Shown here: positions 40,666 to 53,100 of the stretch, one piece after another | How the letters are laid out: each line of letters begins with the position of its first letter | Numbering within the stretch: position 1 is the stretch's first letter | Origin: Dipetalonema caudispina | Taxonomy: Eukaryota > Nematoda > Chromadorea > Rhabditida > Onchocercidae | Length of the DNA: 64,000 bases | Assembly (NCBI GenBank): GCA_013365325.1 | Contig: JABVXV010000010.1 | Coordinates: 496,001-560,000, forward strand | Direction: 5' to 3' | Translations under genes and position numbers: made by a program | The notes under the pieces: generated by a model | Told to the model about the DNA's origin: nothing | The model's input: the letters and a program-made list of their open reading frames with translations, nothing else | Databases searched by the model: none

Positions 40666-42439
40666 AAAGAGAATAATGGAATATATTTAATTTTTTTTTT
40701 CCTCAATCCCAATAGCAAGGATATTTTTCTACTGCAGAAGTCGTGCACAGGACATCAGTCAAAGTTCTCAAGATAAAAAAAAAATTGAGGCCTACACTTG
40801 AAAATAACTGTGATATTTATCTTATGGTGAGTGAGGTTGTATAATGAATAGAGGAGAGTGCATCGTATTATTTGAGAGGTTTATTTTCTACTAAGATTTT
40901 CAGTCAGGAAGGTTTCAAGCATTAATTGGTTTATTAGTTTATGCTACGTTCTAACCTAAATTTAGAACATTTCAAAATTCTTCTTTTCAAACTCATAAAC
41001 TTGTTAGTATTTATTAATACATGTTAAAAATTCATATCTTAACACGCCTGAAATTGCAGATGTTGTATAAGCAAAATGCTTTACAGTTGGTGACACCACA
41101 ATTACTAGATAAATGAATTCGTATTTACTGAAATTCAAGTTCCGAATATATGCAAGTGGTTATGTCCCTCAAAACACTCATTTGTTTGTTGTGATATTTT
41201 CAAGTTCATCTCATACTTCACAACATTATTTTTGTTGTTCAGATTTCTTTCATTGTTTAAATTATTCCTAGTTCAGAACAGGTTTATTATACTCTGAAAA
41301 ACTGGTCGAATATGCAAATAAAGTTCATGATGCCTATCAGCTGCTTATTAATTTACAGAAGGTTCACAGTACGATCTTCGTATATGGCAGTTAAAAGACA
41401 TTACAAAATCAATGAACATTTGATCCAACGGAATTAATTCCATCACAAACTACATTAGCCTCTGTAGGAGTATTACTCTTTGGTTTAACCCTTCACTTTA
41501 TACATTCTTTGTGGTGTGTCACCATACGAAATATTCAAAACTGTATGTGCATAGGAAATATTCATAAAAACTTCCTATTTTTCTTTGCTTAATCCTCCCC
41601 CCCAAACTATTCTCCGCTTTAATGCTGCCTTCCGAGATTCTTTTTCTTTTAGGATTATATAAAAGGTAAAGATAAAAACGTCGTATATTGCTTGGATAAT
41701 CCAAATCTTTTTTTTTTTATTGGACACTGTTATGGTTAAATATTACATAGCTGAAGTGATTGGATTTTAAGTAAATTGTTATGCGCGATAGTGTTAAATA
41801 CACAAATAATATACAATATACGGAGAACTTTCTCCTAGAAACAGTTCACTTAACGAGAAAAATTTAAAGTTATCGGATTGGAGGAGGCGACGACTGCAAC
41901 TTCTAGGCTGCTACCAGAACCAGGCATAACGGCGCCGCGTTACAATGATTACTACCACACATTATTGAAAGATGATTATACGATGTAGATGAGTTGGGGG
42001 TGTTGCTAATTTTTTTTTTTATTAAACTGGGGTCGCAAATCGGGTCATCAGCCTTGCCGTTATGTATACTGCCTTTTGTTGCAATGATATTCCTAACATT
42101 CTATGTCCCCGCTTCAAACTTAATTTGACAAGAAGAACAGCAATGATATTTTGTATTCTTAACTAACAAGACGCAAACTTTTCTTACTATTTAATGATGA
42201 GGGATTACTGCACATAATTTGAGTGAGGTAGAATAATAGCAGGTTTGATATTTTCACTTTAAAAATGGTTTCGAAATGGTTGAAATGAATAGAAATTGCA
42301 GGGGTTCTCTTTTGATTACAAAATAAATTGGAGCGGTATTTGTGACAAGAACTATTGGTTTGAAGGGATTCACAATTTATGGATTTATTTCCTTCGTCTT
42401 GAACTAAACCATAACAAAAATTTTCAGTATTGGATTACG
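40666..42439. other. Spacer between itr-1 and arginine-kinase-like gene
   Basis: Contains the itr-1 3' flank and T/A tracts. The one gene-like item is an exon-like block at 41272-41361, listed separately. An AATAAA lies near 41303. Confidence 0.45.
41272..41361 (+). pseudogene. Exon-like block, faint MED4 resemblance
   Basis: Thirty open codons sit between an acceptor-like ttcctag and a donor-like AAG|gttcac. The product contains RTGLLYSEKLVEYANKV, whose spacing (R-x-G, S-E, hydrophobic pair, Y-A) recalls the conserved segment of Mediator subunit 4. I could not find the expected following motif or a coherent multi-exon model. It may be a relic, a lone exon of an unrecognised gene, or chance. 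Confidence 0.2.
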
Positions 42440-45400
42440 ATGTCGGTACCTAGAACATTCAAGAAACTTTTTGCCGTGGCTAGCGGAGCAACAGCAACTG
42501 TTTTAGCTGTGACATATGTAAGTCATTTCAGATTAAATGAAAGGAGCTGTTAAGCGGTATAAAGATTTTTGAGGAAAACTCTCTCTCTCTAGGTACCAAT
42601 AAATTGCATGGATCTGTATTTTACTCATGTCAGGTATTCTTTGTTGTTGCTGAAGATGGAGTACCTCGCTTATGCATATTCATTCTTGCTGAATTTCAAT
42701 ATACACACATATTTACGCTAACGTTTATCCATGCTAGTCATACTTTAGACTGGGCAGCTTTACAAAATGAATTACCAGATCGATGAAGCAAATGCTTTTG
42801 TCATTCGAAAGATCAACACAGCTTATGCTGAGCTCCAAAAAGTATGGTATAATTGTTTGTTTTTTTACATATTCTGGAAAGATGATTAGTTTATAGGAAA
42901 AAGTATTTAATGATTTAATAAATAACACCAACTATCGTTTGATGAGAACTGCGATTGTTCTAATGTTCAGATTGTGTTTTGCATTTCAGTAGGCTCTGAT
43001 CTTTGAGACTTGGTAAGCCCTTTTTTTTTGTTTTCTCTGCGATGGTTAGAGCACAACAAAGTCATTTCTAAAATACAAAGCAATAAGTAAAATAAGGCTA
43101 TTAGTTTCGAGAATTGGCAATATTTTCTAAAGTTAAGATTTTTAGGATAAGACTTGTAATTCGTTATTAAAGAAAAACCTAACACCTACAATTTTACAAA
43201 AATTGGAAAACAAGAAGACGAAACTGGGTGCTTCTCTTTACGACATAATTCGTCCTGGCAAGTTTCTTTTTCTTATTTTCGACCACGACAAACCCATGTT
43301 CTCCTTTTCTGATTAAATAATGACAATTCTTTGTGTTTATACTTTAGACTATGAAATGATGAATTTTCCATTATCCTTTAGGTTTGCACAACCCTGACTT
43401 AACAATTGGTGTATATGCAGCAGATCCTGAATCTTACCAGAAATTCTCTATTCTTTTCGACAAAATTCTAGAGGATTACCATGGATTCAAACCAGGAGCC
43501 AAGCAACCAGCAATTGACTTTGGAGAAGAAAAAATTAGCGAATTTCCATCTCTCGATCCTACTGGGAAATATGTTAAGTCAGTCAGGTCAGTTTTCTCTC
43601 GTAATATATTCTAGTTTATTTATGTCGCAGCTCATCTTATCTGAAAAGTAATTCAAGGAACTAATCGAATCCATTTTTTGTTTGTGCCCACCTGTACCAC
43701 GCTTTTACACGAGTCTAAAATCTATCTAGTCAAACATCCTAGAATAAGTTTGGTCTTAACCGGAAGTTTAGCACTTTCAAAGAAGGAATGAAAATTTTTC
43801 CAGGATTCGCTGTGCTCGTTCCATTGCTGGTTATCCATTTAACCCACTTTTGAGCTCAGATGATTACGTAATTCTGGAACAGAAGGTTGGTTCCATTTGT
43901 GTTCGTTATGTCTGTCCCTAACCCTAAAATAATGTTTTCGTATTATCAGCCGTCTTGTTCATGAATTTTTGAAGGTTTGTTGCCTCACTGTTCATAGTTC
44001 AAGGTGAAAAATGCATTACTGCAAATCGAGGAACCTGAATTACGTGGAATCTACTATTCGCTGGATGGAATGCCGAAGAAAACGCAAGATGAGCTTGATA
44101 GCAAACAGCTCCTGTTCAAGAACAATAGTTCTCTATTGAAACATGCAAACGCCTACAATGCCTGGCCAGAGGTACTGATTTTCTTTTTTGCTGCTCTTTA
44201 AAATACTTTTTTTTTTTCTGAAATATGTTATCAGGAAACGGGGCCTTGTCTTTCTTTGTCATTAATGCAATTAAATCATTCAGTAAAGCTTATGTCGGAA
44301 ATAGCGAATTGCAAGCTGAATTCGATTATGCTGAAAAAATTTGACGATGTCCACTATTTGCTTTTATTAACCAATGGTTGAACTTTTGGCAAATCCCAAT
44401 TTCGAATCTGTGTGTTATGTTGTTTTGTTCGTTTGTTTTAGGGGCGTGGAATCTTCCACAACAAAGACAAATCTTTCTTGGTGTGGGTTAATGAGGAAGA
44501 CCATATTAGCATAATCTCGGTTGAAGAAGGAAGTGATGTTGGCAAGGCTCTTGCTCGTTTAATACGAGGTTTGAAGGTGATTTTCATTTCTTTGGAAAGG
44601 AAAAAGGTGGAGAAGTTCAAAACAGAGTAGTAGAATTCACGTCACCATATCATTTTCACATGAAGTTCTAGAATTTGATTTGAACTGAAAATTACTAAGA
44701 GTGCTTATTACTAAAATAGTATGATCATTAGTACGTTGTTTTGGCCAATTTGCTGTCATGTTAATATAGATTTCATGCTTTTAAAATGTAAAAAAAAACT
44801 CTCTTACAAAAAATTAAGAGAGAATTACCATCTGTCATTTTCTTAGCTTTTACAGTACTTACAATTTTAAAAGTCCATACAAGTATGAATATTTCAAGGC
44901 ATTAGAAGGAAAGCTAACGTTCGCTCGAGATAATCGACTTGGCTGGTTAACATCAAACCCTAGCAATCTTGGTTCTGCAGTAAGCGCTTCAGTACAAATG
45001 CGTTTGCCGAAATTGAGCAAAAAACCCGACTTCATGGTAAAGAAATTTCTCTCTTTCTTGTAAACGAAGCGATTCCTGTTTTTAAGTACCATTTCATTTC
45101 TGTTTTATGTTATTTCGCGTCAGAAATTTTGCAATTGAAATGATAGTGATTTCTTTCCAATTTATCGGATTTCTTAATAAACCGCTTTTATAACCTTAGT
45201 GAGGGTAAAATTAAAATGACCCACAACATACTTAATTCCATTTTCTTTGCCTTCAAAAAAAAAAAAAAAAAAAAATGCTTCTACGTAAGAAAACTTATTT
45301 CTAATTCAAAATCTTCAATTCCATTGTCACTGATTGAACTTGATTAAAATAACTCCTCAAATTTGAGTTTTTATTTCATAACCGAATAAGAATATGGAAG

Positions 45401-45797
45401 GAAATATCCATTTTCAATTTTTCTCTTCTAGGAAATATGTGATAAACTGAATCTGCGCGTTAGTCCCGCAGACATGAGTTCGCCTGGAGTGTCGGATGGA
45501 TACTATTTCATATCAAACAAGGTTTTTTTTTTTCATTCTTCTACCCTTGTGAAGCTCATATTTTTTAATTATTCTTATTTCTCAGTGCTAATGAATTGCT
45601 CATTTAAGGTTATATGAGAAATAAACCCATATATGTTGAGATATTCAATGAGCTACTGAGGAATCTTTTATTAAATATTTTTTATCGCAGTCAGAATTTA
45701 TAAAATTTAGAAAAGCCTTGGATTAACGCAGTATGAAGCAGTCAAACAAATGTACGATGGTATAAAAGAATTGATTCGAATAGAGGAGCATTTATAA
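42440..45797 (+). CDS. Arginine-kinase-family protein, probable pseudoenzyme
   Basis: Ten exons join without frame breaks: 42440-42517, 42749-42841, 43146-43257, 43382-43586, 43804-43885, 44004-44171, 44442-44576, 44899-45036, 45432-45521, 45711-45797 (395 residues). The N-terminus (about 26 residues, basic then small/hydrophobic) could be a mitochondrial presequence or membrane anchor. The N-domain starts near residue 50 (AYAELQK, SLLKK), and the catalytic domain includes GRGIFHN and VWVNEEDH. Functional phosphagen kinases transfer phosphate between ATP and a guanidino substrate. Here the catalytic Cys position is Asn311 (TSNPSN in place of a T-x-C-P-x-N motif). The Arg of EDHxR is Ser269, a second nucleotide-binding Arg is Ser320, and the Arg/Glu flexible loop (about 348-357) is replaced. 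Arg163 and Arg165 are kept. The substrate-loop S-G-V positions read LTI (101-103). Fold conserved, activity doubtful. The intron after 43257 starts with GC. Confidence 0.9.
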
Positions 45798-48700
45798 AGG
45801 GAAACGGCTTAATTCTTCCACCATTTGGAATTCAGTTTGCTACAAATATAATTTAGGCTTTCTTTTGTAAATACAGTTTCATTCAAATTAACGTATACAA
45901 ATCAGCGTGCTCTAAGTTTATTATATTATTAAACTTGTTTTGAACAGTGCTAAATTAAGTTGCCACAGTCGTGAGAATCTGAAAGTCATGATTTCAAGAT
46001 TTTCTCATCTTGTCGACGACAAATAAAATTTATTATATTGGCGGCGAATGAGTATTGATTCAGTTATAAGTAATGATGTCCAACCTTTCTATAGATACCT
46101 TATAATGTTTATAACACTTGTATCAATGCTTTTTATCTAAAGTCATAAATAGTTATGACGGCGTTTTCCGCGTTGTTAGACACAGACGCCTTTATGCTCA
46201 TCTTCGAAATCACTGTCATTGTCTCTGAATATTCTGATGTCATTGTCACAGTTTTAGGACACAAGGAAATTCAAAAAGAGTGATTTATGATTTCATTAGG
46301 CTAGGTTTATTAGCGACCTTCACAATTTATGAAAGGAAGGGAATGATGGGATATTTTTCCTTCCGAGAATTGTGCAAGGATTTCTTCGGATTCCATTCAT
46401 ATGATTCAAAATAATGTTCAAACATTGTGAACTTTACTGCGAGGTATGTTAATACCGACATGCTGACTAAATCGTCTTTGTTTTTCACCCTATAAAATCT
46501 TAGTATTTCAGATGGTGATAAAATTTCATGCGATAAAATTGTAGTATATTACTTGTTACGATAGGGAACGCTGTGGAAATCGAAACTTCTGTTTGAATTC
46601 TCATGATCCAAAAAAAAGTAGGATTAAGATAAATTGATGAGAGGGAGGAAATAAACACCACTCTAAGGATAAAGAGAGTGGAAGCGAAGCTTTTTGCTCT
46701 GTGGAGAAGTTTATATGGTGTGAAAAAGTGTAACGTAAAGCATGTGAATGCATCTGAGATGACGTATTGTTATTCAAAGAATGCATGTGTACAATTTGAA
46801 AATAACAATTTAAGAATATTTCACCACTGGAACTCTCGGAGTAAGGTCACATGCACAGGAGAAGCTTTAAATGTACGGTAGTAAAGAAGTCCCAAAAAGT
46901 ACTAAACATTTATCAGTGAGTAGAAAAAAGGTCTCCTCCAAGAAGAGTCGCCGAGACAAAGGTCACTACCACATAAATCGCTTCTAGCTTATCACAGCTC
47001 CACTGAATCATACTGTGACGTCCATTGTTATCAATTTTTCTGTTCTTCAACTAAACCTTTACAACAGTTCTTGTCCATGAAACCCAAGTCAACAACATGC
47101 TAGTGACAAACCGAGAGAGAAGAAAAACGAAATAGAAATACATGGACGTCATATATGTACACTTCGACGTTTCATCGTAAGCTGACATGCATTTATAATG
47201 GAATATTTTTAAAATTTCTTAATGTTATTAAAACTATAGCAATATGATGTTATTTGTTCCAGAAAGAATAGGTTTTACTGAGTGGCGGAATCTCAACTAC
47301 AAAATTTTGAAACTAATGAAATTTAATTCTGAGTGAGGTGATTCACAATTAACAAGTATTAAATTTCGGATTTTGGAGATAATTTGCGGAACGGTTAATC
47401 CTGAAAATTATCTCCGAAATCTGGTCATCTACTATTTCCTCCATTCGCTTTTATAATACTATTAGACATCCTATTTTATGATTTGCTGGAACAATATTTC
47501 AGTGAATGTTCAACATTAAAATCTTTTGTGATGTTGACTAATTGATGCACATTTAACCTCATCATTCTTCTGACCGCGCTTTTCGACCTTTTGTGATTTA
47601 CGAAAAGCTTAAAAGAAGAAGTAACCATTACATAATATATGAATACAATCTCTCTAAGCCATCCAAGCTGTAACCTTAATATTTGTCTAGGTGTACCTTA
47701 ACACTATGAAAGTAATAATTGCAAAGAATGAGAACAGCATCCGATCATAGGATTAGCAAAATGTTATCACTTGACTGTTCTTAAATATTGCGATGAACGA
47801 GAGATATGGAAGAAGCGATATTGTTTTATCATAACAGTCTGCTCTTTCATGCATTCGTCCCATTTCCATAATGGTATTTACGAGAACCTCAAATTTGAGA
47901 TTTTCCAAAATGGCATTTAAATTGAGGAAATAAAGAAAAAGCGAGTCTACCCAAAAGATGTAAATTCGATGATCCGTTGGTGCCAAGGCGAAAATGTATT
48001 TTTGTCCATGTTTCAGTTTGTTGCATACATATAGTCTTTTCTCGAATTAGTTTGTAGATGTAACTTGTTTTCTCATCTTATGATGATGTTAGTTTCAAAT
48101 CAACTTTAAAATTGAGAATTTGAAATTTCAAACTATTACGCAAGTATTAATAAAAAATTGAAATTCATCTAATATTTTATTTAAGATTGATTATATATAT
48201 ACCGAAACTAATGAAAGATTGATTCATCAACATTCAATTAGAACTGATTCTATTTTCGTGTTTGAAGTGCTAAATTTTTTGTGTTGCCCATAAAATATTA
48301 TAAAACAAATAAGCATATTAAGCATTGCAAGGCAATAAAACATTATAGGACAATTAGCTTAGCAAATAACTGATCAAAATGAATTTTTAAATCCGCACAT
48401 TTTACGACACGTTCCTTAAGAGTCTGTAAGTGATGTACTTTAACTTGCTAAGTCAACAAATTATTTAGAATATATGGAGACGTCAGTGATGGAAATATGT
48501 TCAGATTTTAGTTTGATATATTAATCGTTTGAGTTTTTCAATTATTGTATTCGCATATGTATTCGGTTTAACAATTTGATTATAGTTACTCAAGGTTTTG
48601 GAAAATTTATGGTAAACATGGAAGATATCCGTAGATTGTTGTCATTTTGGAAACAAACGGAAAATTAGCCTTTCACTTTGTTTGCTATATCATTAAGACT

Positions 48701-50158
48701 TTCAGGTAATAGCAACTATACTCTTCAAATTTGATAACGTAAATTTTGTAAATTCATGTATCGTTTCTATGACAGCATTGTCATACATCTATTATCTGGG
48801 CAGGGTGGAAATCGTTTCTTATGGATCTCCGTGCTGTTTGAATACAATTACCTCACTGATGTGATATCGCGGTTAATTTGTAATGTCGGAAACATTCTAC
48901 CACGTGTATATAAAGGTAAGAAAGCAATGTTCTGCTATGTTCTCTCACGAATTGCTCAAGGATTAATGTATTCTATCTTTGGATTTCTTTCCTAATTTAC
49001 TATTGTTTCCTATTATGATTAGCACTGTTCATTGTTTGTGTAACCTTGTAAAAAGATAAATTTTAAGAAGAAACCAAGTAGAACTAATTGATCAGATAGA
49101 TTTAACAAATGGCGTTCATCATCACTTGTTGGTTCAGCCATTTTTAAGAAGGTAAATTTATTTTACCATTAGATTTCACTTCATAACTATATTTCATTAT
49201 TCTTCTGAATGATCCGGTGCAATTAAGATTAATTTCTGAATTCTCAAAGGAAAAGTTTGGTTACCATCTCTTTATGTTTAAGGAGAATTAAGCTAAGATG
49301 GATTCTGCACCGAAGTTGTAAGACTGAGTGACGAAATGATTCTTATCCGTTGGTCAGATCTTTCTCATTGGATAACCTTTACCTATGAGGTGCAATTATA
49401 ATTTGCAAACATTTCTCCAGTACAAAAGTCTCTTTCTTGCATTTGCGTTTATCTCATACAAGCATATGTGAGTATCAATATGAACTCATAGTGTGACGAT
49501 TGAATCGTCAAATTGATAAACTTAAAAAAATTTTAAAGAAACATATGAATAACATCGAGGTTTATTTGCATTGAGTCCAATCACAGAGTACCGTTTACTA
49601 AATATAAGGCAAAATTAGCGCAAACAAATGATATCAGTTTCAGATATGACAAGTTTATTTTCTTTCCATTTCAATTTCACTTTCTGAACGCTGATATCTA
49701 CCTTTATTTCTTTTAACTGATGTTAAAATTTCGATTTGCATCTTTTGCTAGAAGTATCTGCAACAAAAATGAATTTGCTTATTTTGTAGAACTGCACGAA
49801 AGCTCTTCTACTTGTTCAAAATAGTGGCAGAACAAAATTGAATGTGAAGTAATTCCATGAAATACATCAGATAATTCTTGAAGTCTTCTGATGAAGACAC
49901 GAAGCAAATACAAAAAATTACTGAAATAAATCCTTAAAATAAATACAAAGATAACCTGATCAAACGCTGCCACTGCTGTGGATATATATGGAAATTCAAA
50001 AGTTCTGAAGTTCCAGCGATAAGTCTCATTCCATTAACTATTTCCTGTTGCCGGAAATTTCATTTCCTGATAGTTCTAGTATTGAAACAATGGCAAAAAT
50101 TAAAAACAGACTCAAGCTAGCAGCTAAAAGTAATTTTAAATTACATTTCGTAACGGAA
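45798..50158. other. Convergent intergenic spacer
   Basis: About 4.4 kb between the 3' ends of the kinase-like gene and the transporter gene. There is an AATAAA near 46024, plausible for the kinase-like gene. Frames near 46678, 47753 and 48756 have no splice support or recognisable motif. A strong hairpin at 47366-47424 is listed separately. Confidence 0.5.
47366..47424 (+). ncRNA. Candidate structured RNA hairpin, about 59 nt
   Basis: Arms 47366-47389 and 47401-47424 pair over 24 positions with one mismatch and several G-U pairs, around an 11-nt loop. The G-U pairs exist only if the plus strand is transcribed. Size and shape are close to a pre-miRNA, but expression cannot be judged and a decayed inverted repeat is equally possible. 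Confidence 0.3.
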
Positions 50159-53100
50159 TCAAAATACATCTGATTGATTACAGGTGACTGTTGTCATATC
50201 GTGGTGTTTTTTTTCATTAAATCGTTGATCAGTCATTGGCATGATTTGTTGCCTTTGTTTAGCTCGAGACATAAATAGTAATTCGATTTCTTCAATGTTG
50301 TAACCCTTCGTTTCAGGTACGGCAAAGTAGAATAACATAAGCGCAATGCACGTTATACCACCATAAATGAAAAATGCACCTAAAATGCCACTTAATTTTA
50401 ATAATATCGTTTTATATCTGCCAAATTTTAATGTGTTTCAACTTAGCCAAACTAAATAAAAATGTAATTTTAAATCAAATCTGTGGTCTTGCAACCTGTA
50501 ATGCAACAGCAAAGTGTCTTAAGAGATTTTCTTTCCCTGAAATTTATCAACTAATATGTGAAAAACCAATGCCAATAGGTGAAAAACCAATTAAAGAATT
50601 TTTGAATTAAAATAAAGAAGGAATAATTAACCATATTTAGTGGCAGCTTGAGTGAGAGATAAAAATGTCAGAGAAATGATCAAATTAAATGTCCAGTTGG
50701 TACATGTCGACAATGCACAGCATGTACCTCGTGCCCAAAGCGGATAAAATTCCGCATTCAATACCCAAGGCATTGGTGCATAACCTGAAATGAATAACAA
50801 TAGAATTGCTGAGATGCAGAAGAAATGACGCTTTGCGCATTCATTTGTGCGGGGTATGCATTGCATGTCAGATATGCTTGTCGGCTTAGAGTAAATATTG
50901 GTGATTTGGTGATTTCACAAACTTTAAATTTACATTCTATCAAAGCAGTGGATTACAGTGCATTTGAAATAATTTTAGACTTTTAAAATAGTAACTTACA
51001 GGATTCATTTCTAGTCGATCATGCCAATTGACTGCATTATTTTGGTGCAGTATATTTATGACCCATTCGGGATATTCAAATAGATTTGTGATATGCCGGA
51101 GTACACTCAGAGTACTTATTTCTTTGTGCGAGCATAAAGTTCAAAAGTGAAGTTCATACATCCTCTATGAACGTTGGAATTTAAAGAAAATCGTACCAAT
51201 AGAAAAGAATGCCAGGTAGACTACCATAACAACAATTGGTATAAATGCATATTTTGATGGACAGAATGAATGTTCCCATTTCGTCGTTGTTATATTACTG
51301 TTTTCGCATGGCCCAGTTAGTGATCGCTCAGGAGATTTGCGTGAATATGGTAAACAATAGCTGAAAAACATTTACATCATTTTCATGATAATTGAAATTC
51401 CTTTTGTCTTATTGAATTTCAGGGACAAAATTTATCCTGATAAAATATCAAAATCAATGCTTGAATTTCTAGACAACTTCAATTATTTTGTTGAAGAATC
51501 TATCGAGATTTATACTTAACTTTTTTCTGAACCAAAAAAAGAAAAAACAAAATTATAAAAAAGAAACCCTTCAGGTGAATCGAGATTTGGTTGGCAAAAG
51601 CCGCATTTTTCATCAGTAACACAGTGATCACAGTTGCTGCAAATTATTATTGTTTTGAAGATATCAACCGTCACTACAACTGATTAAACGATTTCATCGA
51701 GAGTGTTTCTCGAAGAAAACATTTCAATGAATGTCTGAGAGATTTTGGTACTTGACATAAACAGATAATCACTTTTATTCATTGGCTCTGTGACAGAATG
51801 AAAAGTTGAAATCAGTTTCCGGATAACAAATTTTTTTTTCTTTGAATTTATTATCAGAGTTAAGTTTTGGAAAGAACCTTAAGACTCGACACTGCATATA
51901 GTGATCTACAGTAGTATCGAGAGAAATGGAGTTTGGATCTAGCGAAGCAGCTGAATCAAGATTAATTAATAGAAAAGCAGCTCCCATAGCAAATAATGCT
52001 AATATCACGCCAGTCATTGATATAAACAGCAGTAGCCGACGTCCAACACGTTCAATTAGATACATTGGCACAAATGTGGCTAAGAAATTGACACCTAAAA
52101 GTAGTTAATTTTAAACACAATTCACAAGCATTTTTTTAATTAATCAGTCGGAAAATATAAGTGAATGCTAATTAGTTCCGAGTATCAAAAGAATGCTCGC
52201 TGAAGCTACTTCTATATTTCTATGATGCGATTCTGTTTTCTTTCAAAGAGAGGCCTGATAAAAAGAAATTAGAAATTAAAAAGACTGAGGCCGGGAAATT
52301 CATAAAGATTTAGTTAGTAATCATTTCATATATATTTCATTGCACTTTATTTCCATTACGATATGGTATTCAGATTATCTAAAATTTTTTGATTCCTCAT
52401 AAACATGCAATTACTTACTTGAAATACCAGCTGAAATCCAAATAGCCGTATGTGGATCTAGAATACCTGCTGATTGAATTATCGTACCCGTATAATACCT
52501 TAAGTTATACTTGTTTATATTTACAGAAATAAAGTATTATAATCTTAAATTTTCTATCCTGAATTGTAGTGAAATAATCATTTTGATATTTCATCAATTT
52601 ATCATAATTGTAACTTCAGCTGTTTCGAAATATTTGATTTGAAACCGTAAAAAATCCAACTTTCAACATGCAAAACTAACATAATAGTGTTAATTCCAGA
52701 AAGCTGCTGGAAAGCTTGCAAAGCACATCCAATAATAAGTGCTTTCCGAACATGCGGTGTTGTCAAGATTCTTCCAAGCAACATCGACTCTACATATTCA
52801 GTTTCATTTGTTAGCAAACTTAATGAATGATAACAGTATGCTACCGTATTCTCAATTTCAGCTCGTTGGAATTTGATTGTATCATAAGCACGGTTTGATT
52901 TTTCCCCACCATCAATCTCCATCAAAATTAATAGGACCAATAATATCATTGAAACTAACTGACAGTAAATAGGTAATGATATGGATATGATCATCAGATC
53001 AGTAAGACAGCTATGTAAAATGATAAGATCTATATCAAAATATGTTCCACCAAAGCAAAGAGATAACAAACAAACATTTTTAAGTGGAAATTCAAATCAA

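Noticed and set aside
46678..46881. Open frame of 67 codons past the kinase-like gene
   Set aside because: No recognisable motif, no splice partners, composition as expected by chance.
48756..48995. Open frame of 79 codons in the convergent spacer
   Set aside because: Some hydrophobic stretches but no family resemblance and no supporting neighbours.
52602..53069. Continuous 155-codon minus-strand frame in the transporter gene
   Set aside because: Only 52681-52916 is exon; the rest is intron read-through, since the frame upstream of 52916 and downstream of 52681 does not match the transporter family.
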